From CAWEQO01 sp963811225 (lineage in GTDB: Bacteria > Chloroflexota > Anaerolineae > Anaerolineales > Anaerolineaceae), in contig CAWEQO010000010.1 of NCBI GenBank assembly GCA_963811225.1, forward strand, positions 1-13,337: a stretch of DNA of 13,337 nucleotides, written 5' to 3'. Below are positions 1 through 6,223 of this stretch, one piece after another (the first letter of the stretch is position 1; each line of letters opens with the position of its first letter). The notes beneath the pieces are model-generated. The model saw nothing but the letters and a program-made list of their open reading frames with translations. It ran no database searches and was not told the DNA's origin. Made by a program: the position numbers and the translations under genes.

Positions 1-41
1 ACCTCTCCGCAACCCTCCCTAAAAGGGGAAGGAGCCAATCG

Positions 42-67
42 AAGCCTCTGCCTTTGGGCAGAGGCTT
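42..67. terminator. Strong 11-bp hairpin, terminator-like
   Basis: Positions 42-52 and 57-67 are perfectly complementary over 11 bp with a 4-base loop, and the right arm runs into a T-containing stretch (66-73). This is the shape of an intrinsic terminator for a gene entering from the left edge. That gene lies outside the window, so the assignment is inferred. Confidence 0.55.
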
Positions 68-93
68 TATTTCCTTAAATTATCAAGGTTCGG

Positions 94-116
94 CATTCGT
101 TTTTGAAAAACGAATG
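94..116. repeat. 23-bp palindrome followed by a T run
   Basis: Positions 94-104 and 106-116 are perfect inverted repeats around a single central base, and TTTT follows at 117-120. It could act as a second terminator, possibly in both directions, or be part of a dispersed repeat. Only the inverted symmetry is directly seen. Confidence 0.5.
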
Positions 117-426
117 TTTTGCAGGGCAAGAGAGCAGCAAATGGAACGTGGAGAACAGTAAAAGCGACCCATAAAGTACGAGCGCCGAAGGCATTGCTCA
201 GCCACAAAGAAAAGCAAACGGCTCCCTTTGCACCCGGCGCCCTGGCGTAAGTCATACAGCGAGGCACCGGAACCAGCGAATCAGGGAATAACCACAGCGC
301 AAAGTGGCAGCGAGGTGGGGATAACGGCTCTGGATTGCGGTCGGAAGAATCAGAAGAGACACCTCCGGGAAATGAGAAGGCAGATGGGGTTAGGATTTAA
401 AGAGTTTGGCAAGACCAGCGGAACAG

Positions 427-876
427 CTAGGGCCGGCTGGGTGGGGTTAATGGGGGAAATGGCGAGGGCCGGGCATCGCGAGCCGCGATGCGAGCGGCCT
501 GCTGCTCTTGCGTTTCGTTATTGAGCTCATCGATGGCCCGATCAAGGTAGTCCTGGAGGGTGAGCTGGGTATCGGATTGAAAGAGCTGTTTGGCTTTGAG
601 GATACGGAGGGTTGCCAGAGAGGCATAGCTGACGGCGCGGATGGTTTTGCGGGTTTCTTCTACGGGTACAGGTTCTTCTTGCCGGTCCTGTTCCTCGACA
701 CGCTTTTCCAGGTTGGCCATGAGATGAGTGAGCAGGCGGACTTCGAGGTCGATGAGGTCGCCCATTTCGGCGGGCATGGGTTCGACGTTGAATGCCGCTT
801 TAGCCTGACGATTGCCTTTGCTGGCGTTCTTGTTGCCGGGCTGGGCACCGCGCTTGCGCTTAAGGGACTCGGGCAT
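427..876 (-). CDS. Hypothetical protein with N-terminal RGAQPGNKNA motif
   Basis: A 149-residue soluble protein of unknown function. The start is well supported: AAAGGAG (rc of 882-888) lies about six bases before the ATG, and a good promoter lies further upstream. The N-terminus is basic and carries KRGAQPGNKNASKGN (about residues 8-22). This motif is common at the start of small hypothetical proteins and some phage terminase small-subunit-like proteins, where it may contact nucleic acid. Residues 36-64 and 75-120 look helical and charged, and the tail (136-149) is Pro-rich. There are no membrane segments and no phage genes nearby, so a terminase role is not supported. The next gene is separated from it by an IS66 insertion in the opposite orientation. 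I do not recognise a precise family. Confidence 0.7.
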   Translation of the reverse strand: MPESLKRKRGAQPGNKNASKGNRQAKAAFNVEPMPAEMGDLIDLEVRLLTHLMANLEKRVEEQDRQEEPVPVEETRKTIRAVSYASLATLRILKAKQLFQSDTQLTLQDYLDRAIDELNNETQEQQAARIAARDARPSPFPPLTPPSRP

Positions 877-930
877 AGAAGCTCCTTTAGGGTATGGTAA
901 GGTTCAGATGGCCTGAATGGGTCTAGATTA

Positions 931-959
931 ATTTTAGCACTTAAGTTCTATTAATGCAA
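931..959 (-). promoter_or_regulatory. Sigma70-type promoter for the 427-876 gene
   Basis: On the minus strand, TTGCAT (rc of 954-959) and TAAAAT (rc of 931-936) are separated by exactly 17 bp, both close to the -35 and -10 consensus. Transcription would start near 924, giving a leader of roughly 50 nt before the ATG at 876. The -35 hexamer lies inside the inverted repeat at 952-976. Confidence 0.65.
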
Positions 960-976
960 GGTGATAGCTTGCATTA
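952..976. promoter_or_regulatory. Operator-like 9-bp inverted repeat over the -35 box
   Basis: taatgcaag (952-960) and cttgcatta (968-976) are perfect inverted repeats with a 7-bp spacer, 25 bp in all. The left arm covers the -35 hexamer of the minus-strand promoter. The size and position fit a dimeric repressor site. The regulator is unknown; autoregulation by the adjacent gene product is possible but unproven. Confidence 0.5.
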
Positions 977-992
977 CTTTTCTATATATAGA

Positions 993-1000
993 TATGATTC
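993..1000. repeat. Target site duplication, left copy (IS66)
   Basis: tatgattc at 993-1000 is repeated exactly at 2545-2552, immediately outside the terminal inverted repeats. An 8-bp duplication is what IS66-family elements generate. Confidence 0.9.
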
Positions 1001-1015
1001 GTAACTGCTCAGGCA
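1001..1015. repeat. IS66 left terminal inverted repeat
   Basis: gtaactgctcaggca is the exact reverse complement of 2530-2544. Complementarity stops at both edges of these 15 bases, which fixes the ends of the element. Confidence 0.9.
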
Positions 1016-1072
1016 TAAATTCGAAAGCACATTAACATTGTCAAAATCGCAAAACGCAAGCACAATCAAGGC

Positions 1073-2536
1073 ATGGAACCGATCCAGCTGCCAAGCGACG
1101 AAGAAATAGGAGCAGCCTACGATGAAGGGAAAGAAGCAGTAATTGCTTTATTTCACCAAACGATAGGCCAATTGGCGGCTCGGGTACAGGCGCTGGAAGA
1201 TCGGGTATCGAAGAACAGCCGCAACAGCGGCAAGCCGCCTTCCAGTGATGGATTGAACAAACCGGCTCCGAAGAGCCAACGCAAACGGCATGGCAGGAAA
1301 AGCGGTGGACAAGCTGGGCATGAAGGGCACACGCTCAAAGCGGTCCAGCATCCAGAGCACATCCAGGTGCACGCAGTCAAACAGTGCCAACACTGCCAGG
1401 CATCCTTGGAACAGGTGGAGCCCAAAGGCGTAGAGAAGCGGCAAGTGTTCGATCTGCCGCCGCTGCGGGTGGAAGTAACCGAGCATCAGGCGGAGATCAA
1501 GTGCTGTCCGCAGTGTGGCACGGAGAACAAGGCCAGTTTTCCTGAAAGGGTGACCCAGCCGGTTCAGTACGGGCCGGAGGTGAAATCCCTGGCGGTGTAC
1601 TTGAATGCCTACCAAATGATCCCTTTGGAGCGGGTGAGTGAGACCTTTGCGGATGTATTTGGACATCCACTGGCGGAAGGCACGATTTTGCTGGCCGATC
1701 AGGAAGTGGCCGAACAGGTGGAACCGGTCAATGAGGCCGTCAAGAAGCATCTGACCGAACAGGAAGCGGTGGTGCATTTCGATGAAACGGGCCTGCACAT
1801 CAATGGAAAGCTGCATTGGCTGCACTCGGCCAGCACCGCTCAACTCACCACCTATGCGGTTCACGCCAAACGAGGTCATCAAGCCACGGATGACATCGGC
1901 ATTCTTCCCCATTTGCGGGGCCGGGCCATCCACGACTGCTGGAAATCCTACTTCCGCTACACCCAAACCGCCCATGGTTTGTGCAATGCCCATCATCTGC
2001 GTGAATTGATCTTTCTTCAGGAACGCTATCCGCAAGAGTGGGAAACGGAGGTGATGAAGCTGCTCCTGGAGATCAAGGAAGCGGTGGATCGGGTACGTGA
2101 TCAGCAGCCCTCCCTATCGCCAGAGCAGTTGATCGACTTTGAACGACACTACGATGATTGGATTGAGAGGGGCTTGCAGGCTAATCCGTTGCCTGAGGAC
2201 CATGGGGATCAACCCAAGAAGCGTGGCCGAACTGCCAAGAGCCCACCCAGGAACTTGCTAGAGCGGCTCAAGGAGTACAAACAGGCAGTGCTTGCGTTTA
2301 TGTACGATTTTAAGGTGCCGTTTGACAATAATCAGGCGGAGCGAGACCTGCGCATGATGAAAGTCAAGATGAAGGTCTCGGGTGGGTTCCGCTCTCAAGA
2401 AGGTGCTGATGTTTTCTGTGCAATTCGAGCTTATCTCTCCACAGCTCGAAAAAATGGTCATGGAATGCTCGATACCTTACGCTTTACCTTCGCTGGAAAG
2501 CCCTACCTCCCTCCTTTCGTCTCTTCTCCTGCCTGA
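1073..2536 (+). CDS. IS66-family transposase
   Basis: A full-length 487-residue transposase that moves the surrounding element. In order it has an N-terminal helical region (about 20-48), the conserved SKNSRNSGKPPSSD stretch (46-59) and a basic segment. A zinc-finger-like region follows with C105xxC108 and C145xxC148, then the DDE catalytic core. The likely catalytic residues are D237 in HFDETG, D288 in IHDCWKSY and E423 in DNNQAERDLR. The C-terminal IS66 tail is present and there is no frameshift. The TGA stop (2534-2536) lies inside the right terminal repeat. The ATG at 1073 has only a weak AAGG in front of it, as often seen for transposases kept at low expression. A weak candidate promoter (TTGTCA at 1038, CACAAT at 1061) would give an almost leaderless transcript. 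Confidence 0.95.
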   Translation: MEPIQLPSDEEIGAAYDEGKEAVIALFHQTIGQLAARVQALEDRVSKNSRNSGKPPSSDGLNKPAPKSQRKRHGRKSGGQAGHEGHTLKAVQHPEHIQVHAVKQCQHCQASLEQVEPKGVEKRQVFDLPPLRVEVTEHQAEIKCCPQCGTENKASFPERVTQPVQYGPEVKSLAVYLNAYQMIPLERVSETFADVFGHPLAEGTILLADQEVAEQVEPVNEAVKKHLTEQEAVVHFDETGLHINGKLHWLHSASTAQLTTYAVHAKRGHQATDDIGILPHLRGRAIHDCWKSYFRYTQTAHGLCNAHHLRELIFLQERYPQEWETEVMKLLLEIKEAVDRVRDQQPSLSPEQLIDFERHYDDWIERGLQANPLPEDHGDQPKKRGRTAKSPPRNLLERLKEYKQAVLAFMYDFKVPFDNNQAERDLRMMKVKMKVSGGFRSQEGADVFCAIRAYLSTARKNGHGMLDTLRFTFAGKPYLPPFVSSPA

Positions 2537-2544
2537 GCAGTTAC
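2530..2544. repeat. IS66 right terminal inverted repeat
   Basis: tgcctgagcagttac is the exact reverse complement of 1001-1015. It contains the stop codon of the transposase gene. Confidence 0.9.
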
Positions 2545-2552
2545 TATGATTC
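2545..2552. repeat. Target site duplication, right copy (IS66)
   Basis: tatgattc, identical to 993-1000 and directly adjoining the right terminal repeat. Confidence 0.9.
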
Positions 2553-2741
2553 CTGATATATAATTTTCCAAAGTATGCATAATTCCCGATAAATTTTGGA
2601 AAGAATATCTGCAACACCCTTCAGTTGGATTATTAAAGTCTTTAGGTAGGCGAATGGTGGCCATAGGAAAGCTGGTAACAATTTCCGGAGATATCGACGC
2701 TTTACTTGATTTGTTCTTCCCCATCCCTAACAGAGGTTCCC
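2553..2741. other. AT-rich spacer with possible gene remnant
   Basis: This stretch between the IS66 element and the protease gene is clearly more AT-rich than what follows. On the plus strand it is open from 2564 to 2747 and would encode a protein-like tail, including GKLVTISGDIDALLDLFFP, but with a TAA just upstream (2561-2563) and no good start codon. On the minus strand, removing the IS and one target copy leaves a 73-codon frame running from 2724 to a stop at 951-953. Neither is convincing as a working gene. The end of the stretch provides the ribosome-binding site AGAGG (2732-2736) for the next gene. Confidence 0.3.
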
Positions 2742-3572
2742 ATGCGTAAATTCCTGCGTTCGCATTCCCTGTTGTCCTTCTTCGGGCTGACCTTCGTCCT
2801 GTCCTGGGCTATTTGGGTGCCTATGGCGCTCGACCATTACGCCCTGCTGCCGGTCAGGCTCGACCCGAATTTCGTGCTGGTGGTGCGCCTGTTCGGCACG
2901 TTCGGCCCGGCAGCGGCGGCGATGCTCGTTTCGCTGGCGCTGGGCGGCCGGCCGGCGTTGAAGGCCCTGCTGCGCCAGCTCGGCATGTGGCGTGTAGGTT
3001 ACGGCTGGTATCTGGCGGCCGGGGTCGTCTTTCCGGCGCTCGTGTTCGTAACCGCCGGGTTGTACCGGCTGCTGCCGGGCGCCACTCCGCTGCCGGTTCA
3101 ACCGGTGTCCGCCTCCGGCCTGGCGGTAGTGATGATCATCATGACTCTCAGCGTACTGGGCGAAGAGATCGGCTGGCGCGGTTTTGCCCTGCCGCGCCTG
3201 CAGCGGCGCTGGACGGCTTTGCAGTCCAGCCTGATCCTGGGCACCATATGGACCCTCTGGCACCTGCCGTTCTGGATCGTCCTGGGAGAGCTGGAGCGCT
3301 ACGGCGCGGGCTACTGGCTGTTGGGCTGGGCCTTCATCCTGGCCGGCACCACCTACGTTACCTGGATCATGAACAACACCGGCAACAGTGTGGCGATGGC
3401 CGTGCTGTTCCACTGGAGCTTCAACATCGTCACGTCGGCCTTCTTGCCCATCACCACCGTCGTCCCGGCTTACGGGATCTTCGTAGCGCTGGCCTGGGCT
3501 ACGGCGCTGCTGGTCGTGGCTTTGTACGGGGCGCGGCGGCTGGCGCGGCCGGCCGGGCTGGCGCAGGCCTGA
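2742..3572 (+). CDS. CPBP family intramembrane metalloprotease
   Basis: A 276-residue multi-pass membrane protein of the CPBP (Abi/Rce1-like) family. Members cleave or process membrane-associated peptides; in bacteria some are linked to bacteriocin maturation or immunity, but most have unknown substrates. The family motifs are all present: motif 1 EEIGWRGFALPRLQ (E141, E142, R146), motif 2 TIWTLWHLPFW (H174) and motif 3 LFHWSFN (H224, N228). About seven to eight hydrophobic segments are visible, for example 11-30, 43-66, 88-109, 126-139, 163-182, 192-210 and 235-262. I chose the ATG at 2742 because AGAGG lies five bases upstream; an in-frame TTG at 2706 would add 12 unlikely residues. No bacteriocin or other substrate gene is adjacent. 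It converges on the DUF1801 gene with 36 bp between the stop codons. Confidence 0.88.
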   Translation: MRKFLRSHSLLSFFGLTFVLSWAIWVPMALDHYALLPVRLDPNFVLVVRLFGTFGPAAAAMLVSLALGGRPALKALLRQLGMWRVGYGWYLAAGVVFPALVFVTAGLYRLLPGATPLPVQPVSASGLAVVMIIMTLSVLGEEIGWRGFALPRLQRRWTALQSSLILGTIWTLWHLPFWIVLGELERYGAGYWLLGWAFILAGTTYVTWIMNNTGNSVAMAVLFHWSFNIVTSAFLPITTVVPAYGIFVALAWATALLVVALYGARRLARPAGLAQA

Positions 3573-3608
3573 TGGACGCCGCAGGCAGCCTCTCCGCGCT
3601 GCTTACCC

Positions 3609-4043
3609 TCAGCTCACCGCTTTCTTCACCAGCGCGGCGATCTTTTTCTCGTCTGCGGGAGTCAGCTCCTTGACTGCGAAGGAGGTCGGCCACATGGAAC
3701 CGTCGTCGAGGCGCGCCTTGTCGTTGAAGCCCAACGTCCCGTAGCGCGCCTTGAACTTCTCGGCGGGCTGGAAAAAGCAGATGACGTTGCCGTCCAGCGC
3801 ATAGGCGGGCATGCCGTACCAGGTTTTGGGCATGAGGTCCGGCGCGGTGGATGTGATGATAGCGTGGATGCGCTCCGCCATGGAGCGGTCCGGCTCAGAC
3901 ATCCCGGCGATAGCCGTGCGCACGGCTTCTTCCCCGGAGGCCCGGTCCTGGTTCGCTTTGGCCGCCGCCTTCTGCTCCCTGGCGTGCTCCTTCATAGCGG
4001 CCTTTTCTTCGTCGGTCCACACCGTATCTTTCTTTGGGCTCAT
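3609..4043 (-). CDS. DUF1801 domain protein
   Basis: A 144-residue soluble protein. The N-terminal 45 residues are a highly charged Lys/Glu/Ala helix. Residues about 50-143 match the DUF1801 fold (YdhG-like, related in shape to iron-chaperone-type domains), with typical stretches AERIHAIITSTAPDLMPKTW, YGMPAYAL, ICFFQP and KARYGTLGF. Function is not established; DUF1801 proteins are often stress- or metal-related. The start is secure: AAAGGAGG (rc of 4050-4057) lies six bases before the ATG. The ribosome-binding site overlaps the stop codon of the dienelactone hydrolase gene (4056-4058), so the two are almost certainly co-transcribed and translationally coupled. Confidence 0.85.
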   Translation of the reverse strand: MSPKKDTVWTDEEKAAMKEHAREQKAAAKANQDRASGEEAVRTAIAGMSEPDRSMAERIHAIITSTAPDLMPKTWYGMPAYALDGNVICFFQPAEKFKARYGTLGFNDKARLDDGSMWPTSFAVKELTPADEKKIAALVKKAVS

Positions 4044-4055
4044 AAAAAACCTCCT

Positions 4056-4711
4056 TTATCCCAACTGCTCGTGCAAAAAGTTGACCGTCCGTTCCCACGC
4101 CAGCTTCTCGGCGGCGGGGTCGAACGCGCCCGGGCGGTCCTTCTCAAAGAACCAGTGTCCGGTTGCGGGGTAGGTGTAGAACTGCGCCGGCCGGTTGGCC
4201 TCCGCCAGCCGCTTTTTCAGGTCCTGCACCGCCTCGGCGTTCTCGTACGTGTCGTTCTCGGCGAAATGGCCCAGGTAAGCGGCCTTTGACCGGGCAAAAT
4301 CAAACGTCCCGCCGTCGGTGGCATAGAAGATCACGGCCGCCCGGAACAAATCCGGCTGCTCCTCCGCCAACCACAGCGTCCAATAACCGCCCATCGAGAA
4401 GCCGATGACCCCAGCCCGCTGCCGCTGACGGCCGGGTTCCGGCGCAACTCCTCTACGGCTTTCATGAGGATGGGCGGCGCGTCCTCCTCCTCGTTCCAGG
4501 AATGCATCAGCTGTTCGGCTTCCTCGATGGTCTGGGCGACCTTTCCGGAATACAAGTCCGGCGCCAGCGCCACGAAGCCCGCGTCCGCCAGCCGGTCGCA
4601 CAGCTGACGAAAGAAACCGTTCAGTCCCCACCAGGCGTGCAGCACCAGCACGCCCGGTCCGCCGCCTGATTTTGGCGACGCCATATAAGCATGGTTAGAT
4701 GGTTCCGACAT
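4056..4711 (-). CDS. Dienelactone hydrolase family protein, frameshifted
   Basis: An alpha/beta-hydrolase of the dienelactone hydrolase family, about 218 residues once a frameshift is repaired. Frame 1 (4711 down to about 4415) gives the N-terminal half, VLVLHAWWGLNGFFRQLCDRL through VEELRRNPAVSGS. The frame then shifts, and AGVIGFSMGGYWTLW to the end is read in another frame down to 4056. One base is missing near 4409-4420, where CCCC and CCC runs occur. In the joined protein the triad would be Ser106 (GFSMGG), Asp154 (AENDTY) and His186 (TGHWFF). The classical family uses Cys as nucleophile, helped by a Glu in the first loop; here the nucleophile is Ser and the loop reads HAWWGLN. An ordinary esterase activity is therefore more likely than true dienelactone hydrolysis. 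GGGAG lies about seven bases before the ATG. It is the first gene of a two-gene operon with DUF1801. Confidence 0.85.
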
Positions 4712-4919
4712 TTGGATCTCCCGAACAATAGAATTTCTTCAACCTTGACCGGAGTTTCACATTTCCCCGACCCCCTGCGAACTCGTCTGCCAGATATTGT
4801 ACATCATTTTTGTCTGATTTACATGAATAAAACGGTTGTCAGGAGCGCATATACCCCCGCGGTCGATCGATTTTCTACCGGCATATTTACAAATTATGGG
4901 AGGGGCGTCGAGCATGATT

Positions 4920-4948
4920 CTGACAGAGGGCGAGCGAACCGGTATAAT
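4920..4948 (+). promoter_or_regulatory. Sigma70-type promoter for the DoxX-like gene
   Basis: CTGACA (4920-4925) and TATAAT (4943-4948) are separated by 17 bp. A start near 4955 would give a leader of about 35 nt containing AAAGGAG before the ATG at 4990. The rest of the 4712-4919 spacer, between divergent genes, contains no other element I can support; a TACAAT (rc of 4796-4801) lacks a -35 partner. Confidence 0.7.
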
Positions 4949-4989
4949 ACTTCTAAAGTTGAATTGGGGGAAACGAAAGGAGATTTTCT

Positions 4990-5352
4990 ATGTTTGTGAT
5001 ACGCTTCTTTGCGCGATTGCTGCTCGCGCCGGTCTTCATTTACGGCGGCCTGAACACCCTGCAGAAGCCCGGGCCGCGGGTCGAGAAGGTCGTGTCGGCC
5101 AACATCCCCAGCCCCGAGCTGGCGGTGCGGGCCAACGCCTGGCTGATGGTCGGCGCGGGGTCGATGCTGGCGATGGGCATCCTGCCGCGCATCGCGTCCG
5201 GCATGCTGGCCGGGGCGTTGGTGCCGACCACGCTAGCCGGTCACCCCTTCTGGGAGCTGCAAGGTCAGGACCGCGAGCGCCAGATGACCCAGTTCTTCAA
5301 GAACACCGCGGCGCTGGCGGGGCTGATTCTGTTTACGTTTGGGAGTGATTAG
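4990..5352 (+). CDS. DoxX family membrane protein
   Basis: A 120-residue integral membrane protein of the DoxX family, small four-helix proteins of the cytoplasmic membrane. Some members are associated with quinone or thiol redox systems, but most are uncharacterised. The N-terminus FFARLLLAPVFIYGGLNTLQKPG matches the family opening. Hydrophobic segments lie at about 3-22, 50-64, 66-84 and 103-117. The polar segment between the third and fourth helices, GHPFWELQGQDRERQMTQFF, is typical of the family. AAAGGAG lies seven bases before the ATG, and a promoter with TATAAT lies directly upstream, so this is probably a single-gene unit. A stem-loop follows the stop codon. Confidence 0.88.
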   Translation: MFVIRFFARLLLAPVFIYGGLNTLQKPGPRVEKVVSANIPSPELAVRANAWLMVGAGSMLAMGILPRIASGMLAGALVPTTLAGHPFWELQGQDRERQMTQFFKNTAALAGLILFTFGSD

Positions 5353-5358
5353 AAATCA

Positions 5359-5398
5359 TGAGCGCGCTCGCGGGCACAATCTTGCCAGCGAGCGCTCA
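5359..5398. terminator. Stem-loop between convergent genes
   Basis: 5359-5364, 5367-5371 and 5373-5376 pair with 5393-5398, 5388-5392 and 5383-5386, giving 15 base pairs interrupted by a two-base bulge and one mismatch, with a 6-base loop. It lies just after the DoxX stop and before the end of the convergent gene at 5424. No T run follows, so it is not a textbook intrinsic terminator, but it may stop or protect both transcripts. Confidence 0.45.
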
Positions 5399-5423
5399 GT
5401 TCACGCCTACACGATAGGGTATA

Positions 5424-6062
5424 TCACAAGCCCTTCTCCACCCAGGTGACCTCACCCTGGATCCCGTGCTGATCGCGCCATCGGCTGCAGCGCTCAGCCA
5501 GGTCGCCGACGTAGCGGTAGTAGTAAGGTTCGCTGCGACGGGCGCGCTCGTGCTGCACGTACGGCCCCAGCTTCGACCAGGATTTTGCGATCATGGGGTG
5601 CATCCAGGGCATGACGATCTCCTCGGGGATCCAGCCGGCCTGGGTCAAGAAGGCCACCCGATCGAGCGAGTTGAGCACTTGCTTGACGGCGGCCTGCCCG
5701 TCGGGCGCCAGGGACAGGATGCCCTGGGCGGGGTCGTCCGGCAGCTGCTGGTAGATCCAGCGCCGGGCAGCGATGTTTTCGGGCGAGTTCAGCTCCTTGA
5801 ACAAGCGGTCGGCGATGTCCATGTGGCGGCTGCTGGAAACCTCGGACAACTCGCGGTAGGCGATGAAGCCCGCGCTGAGCACGGCCGCGGCAGCTACCGC
5901 GGTGGACAGGGCCTCGATCATGGCCCACAAGTCGGTTGAGATCCGCAAAAGGGACAGCGCCAGCCAGACGATAAACAGCCCGCCAACCCACAGCAGGAAA
6001 CCAGCGACGGTGATTGCCACGAAGAGGATCAGAGTCATGCGTTCTTTACGATGGGTATCCAT
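5424..6062 (-). CDS. Two-helix membrane protein, DUF4760-like
   Basis: A protein of about 212 residues with two N-terminal membrane helices (about 9-38 and 48-68) and a cytosolic helical domain. That domain contains ADRLFKELNSPENIAARRW, LDRVAFLTQAGWIPEEIVM and WSKLGPYVQHERARR. This pattern resembles DUF4760-type proteins of unknown function; I give the name as a resemblance only. The frame is open back to an ATG at 6131. A TATACT on the minus strand (rc of 6120-6125) would place transcription start downstream of that codon, so I prefer the ATG at 6062; 6038 is another option. No candidate start has a strong ribosome-binding site. It converges on DoxX and is divergent from the alcohol dehydrogenase operon, now with an ISAs1 element in between. 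Confidence 0.7.
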   Translation of the reverse strand: MDTHRKERMTLILFVAITVAGFLLWVGGLFIVWLALSLLRISTDLWAMIEALSTAVAAAAVLSAGFIAYRELSEVSSSRHMDIADRLFKELNSPENIAARRWIYQQLPDDPAQGILSLAPDGQAAVKQVLNSLDRVAFLTQAGWIPEEIVMPWMHPMIAKSWSKLGPYVQHERARRSEPYYYRYVGDLAERCSRWRDQHGIQGEVTWVEKGL

Positions 6063-6198
6063 GTGTTTTTCCCATTCCAGCGGGGTCGAAATCAATCGCA
6101 TTTGCGCGCAGCCAGTATGAGTATAGCGCATAAATGAGCAGGAAGGCAGATAAGCGAATGGCTCCGGATTGGGCGATTAGCAGCCTTCCAGTTCGGCA

Positions 6199-6207
6199 GC
6201 AATGGGG
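6199..6207. repeat. Target site duplication, left copy (ISAs1)
   Basis: gcaatgggg at 6199-6207 is repeated at 7419-7427, just outside the terminal repeats. One more base (A at 6198 and 7418) also matches, so a 10-bp reading is possible. ISAs1 elements usually duplicate 8 to 10 bp. Confidence 0.88.
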
Positions 6208-6223
6208 TAGGGCAATCGCATCT
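6208..6223. repeat. ISAs1 left terminal inverted repeat
   Basis: tagggcaatcgcatct, exact reverse complement of 7403-7418. The last base overlaps the transposase stop codon (6223-6225 on the minus strand). Confidence 0.9.

Larger units (their letters stand above)
1..426. other. Region without a supported gene
   Basis: Apart from the hairpins at 42-67 and 94-116, nothing here can be supported as coding. A 66-codon open frame on the minus strand (67-267) would need a GTG start, has no ribosome-binding site and resembles no protein I recognise. A plus-strand open frame (228-524) runs antisense into the gene at 427-876 and also has no recognisable features. The stretch lies downstream of the minus-strand gene and may include its 3' untranslated region. 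Confidence 0.4.
1001..2544 (+). mobile_element. Complete IS66-family insertion sequence (ISBst12-like)
   Basis: The element is 1,544 bp. It is bounded by perfect 15-bp terminal inverted repeats, gtaactgctcaggca at 1001-1015 and its reverse complement at 2530-2544, and is flanked by the 8-bp direct repeat tatgattc. It carries one open reading frame and lacks the tnpA and tnpB genes of classical IS66 elements. That matches the ISBst12 subgroup, which encodes only the large transposase. Intact ends, exact target duplication and an intact transposase suggest a recent and possibly still active insertion. It landed in the AT-rich upstream region of the minus-strand gene at 427-876, at least 50 bp upstream of that promoter. 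Confidence 0.92.

Noticed and set aside
67..267. 66-residue open frame on the minus strand
   Set aside because: It would need a GTG start, has no ribosome-binding site, reads through the palindrome at 94-116 and shows no recognisable domain.
427..876. Phage terminase small subunit
   Set aside because: The N-terminal RGAQPGNKNA motif occurs in some such proteins, but no large terminase, portal, capsid or integrase gene is present and the rest of the protein gives no support.
1148..2035. Long minus-strand open frame (295 codons) inside the IS66 element
   Set aside because: It is fully antisense to the well-conserved transposase gene, has no ribosome-binding site and its translation matches no family I know.
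2742..3572. Bacteriocin maturation or immunity locus around the CPBP protease
   Set aside because: No small precursor peptide, modification enzyme or dedicated exporter lies next to it; the ABC exporter is about 5 kb away in a separate operon.
2813..3673. Long plus-strand frame of 286 codons overlapping the CPBP gene
   Set aside because: The translation is rich in Arg, Gly, Ala and Pro, as expected for an alternative frame of GC-rich coding DNA. The CPBP frame holds all family motifs.
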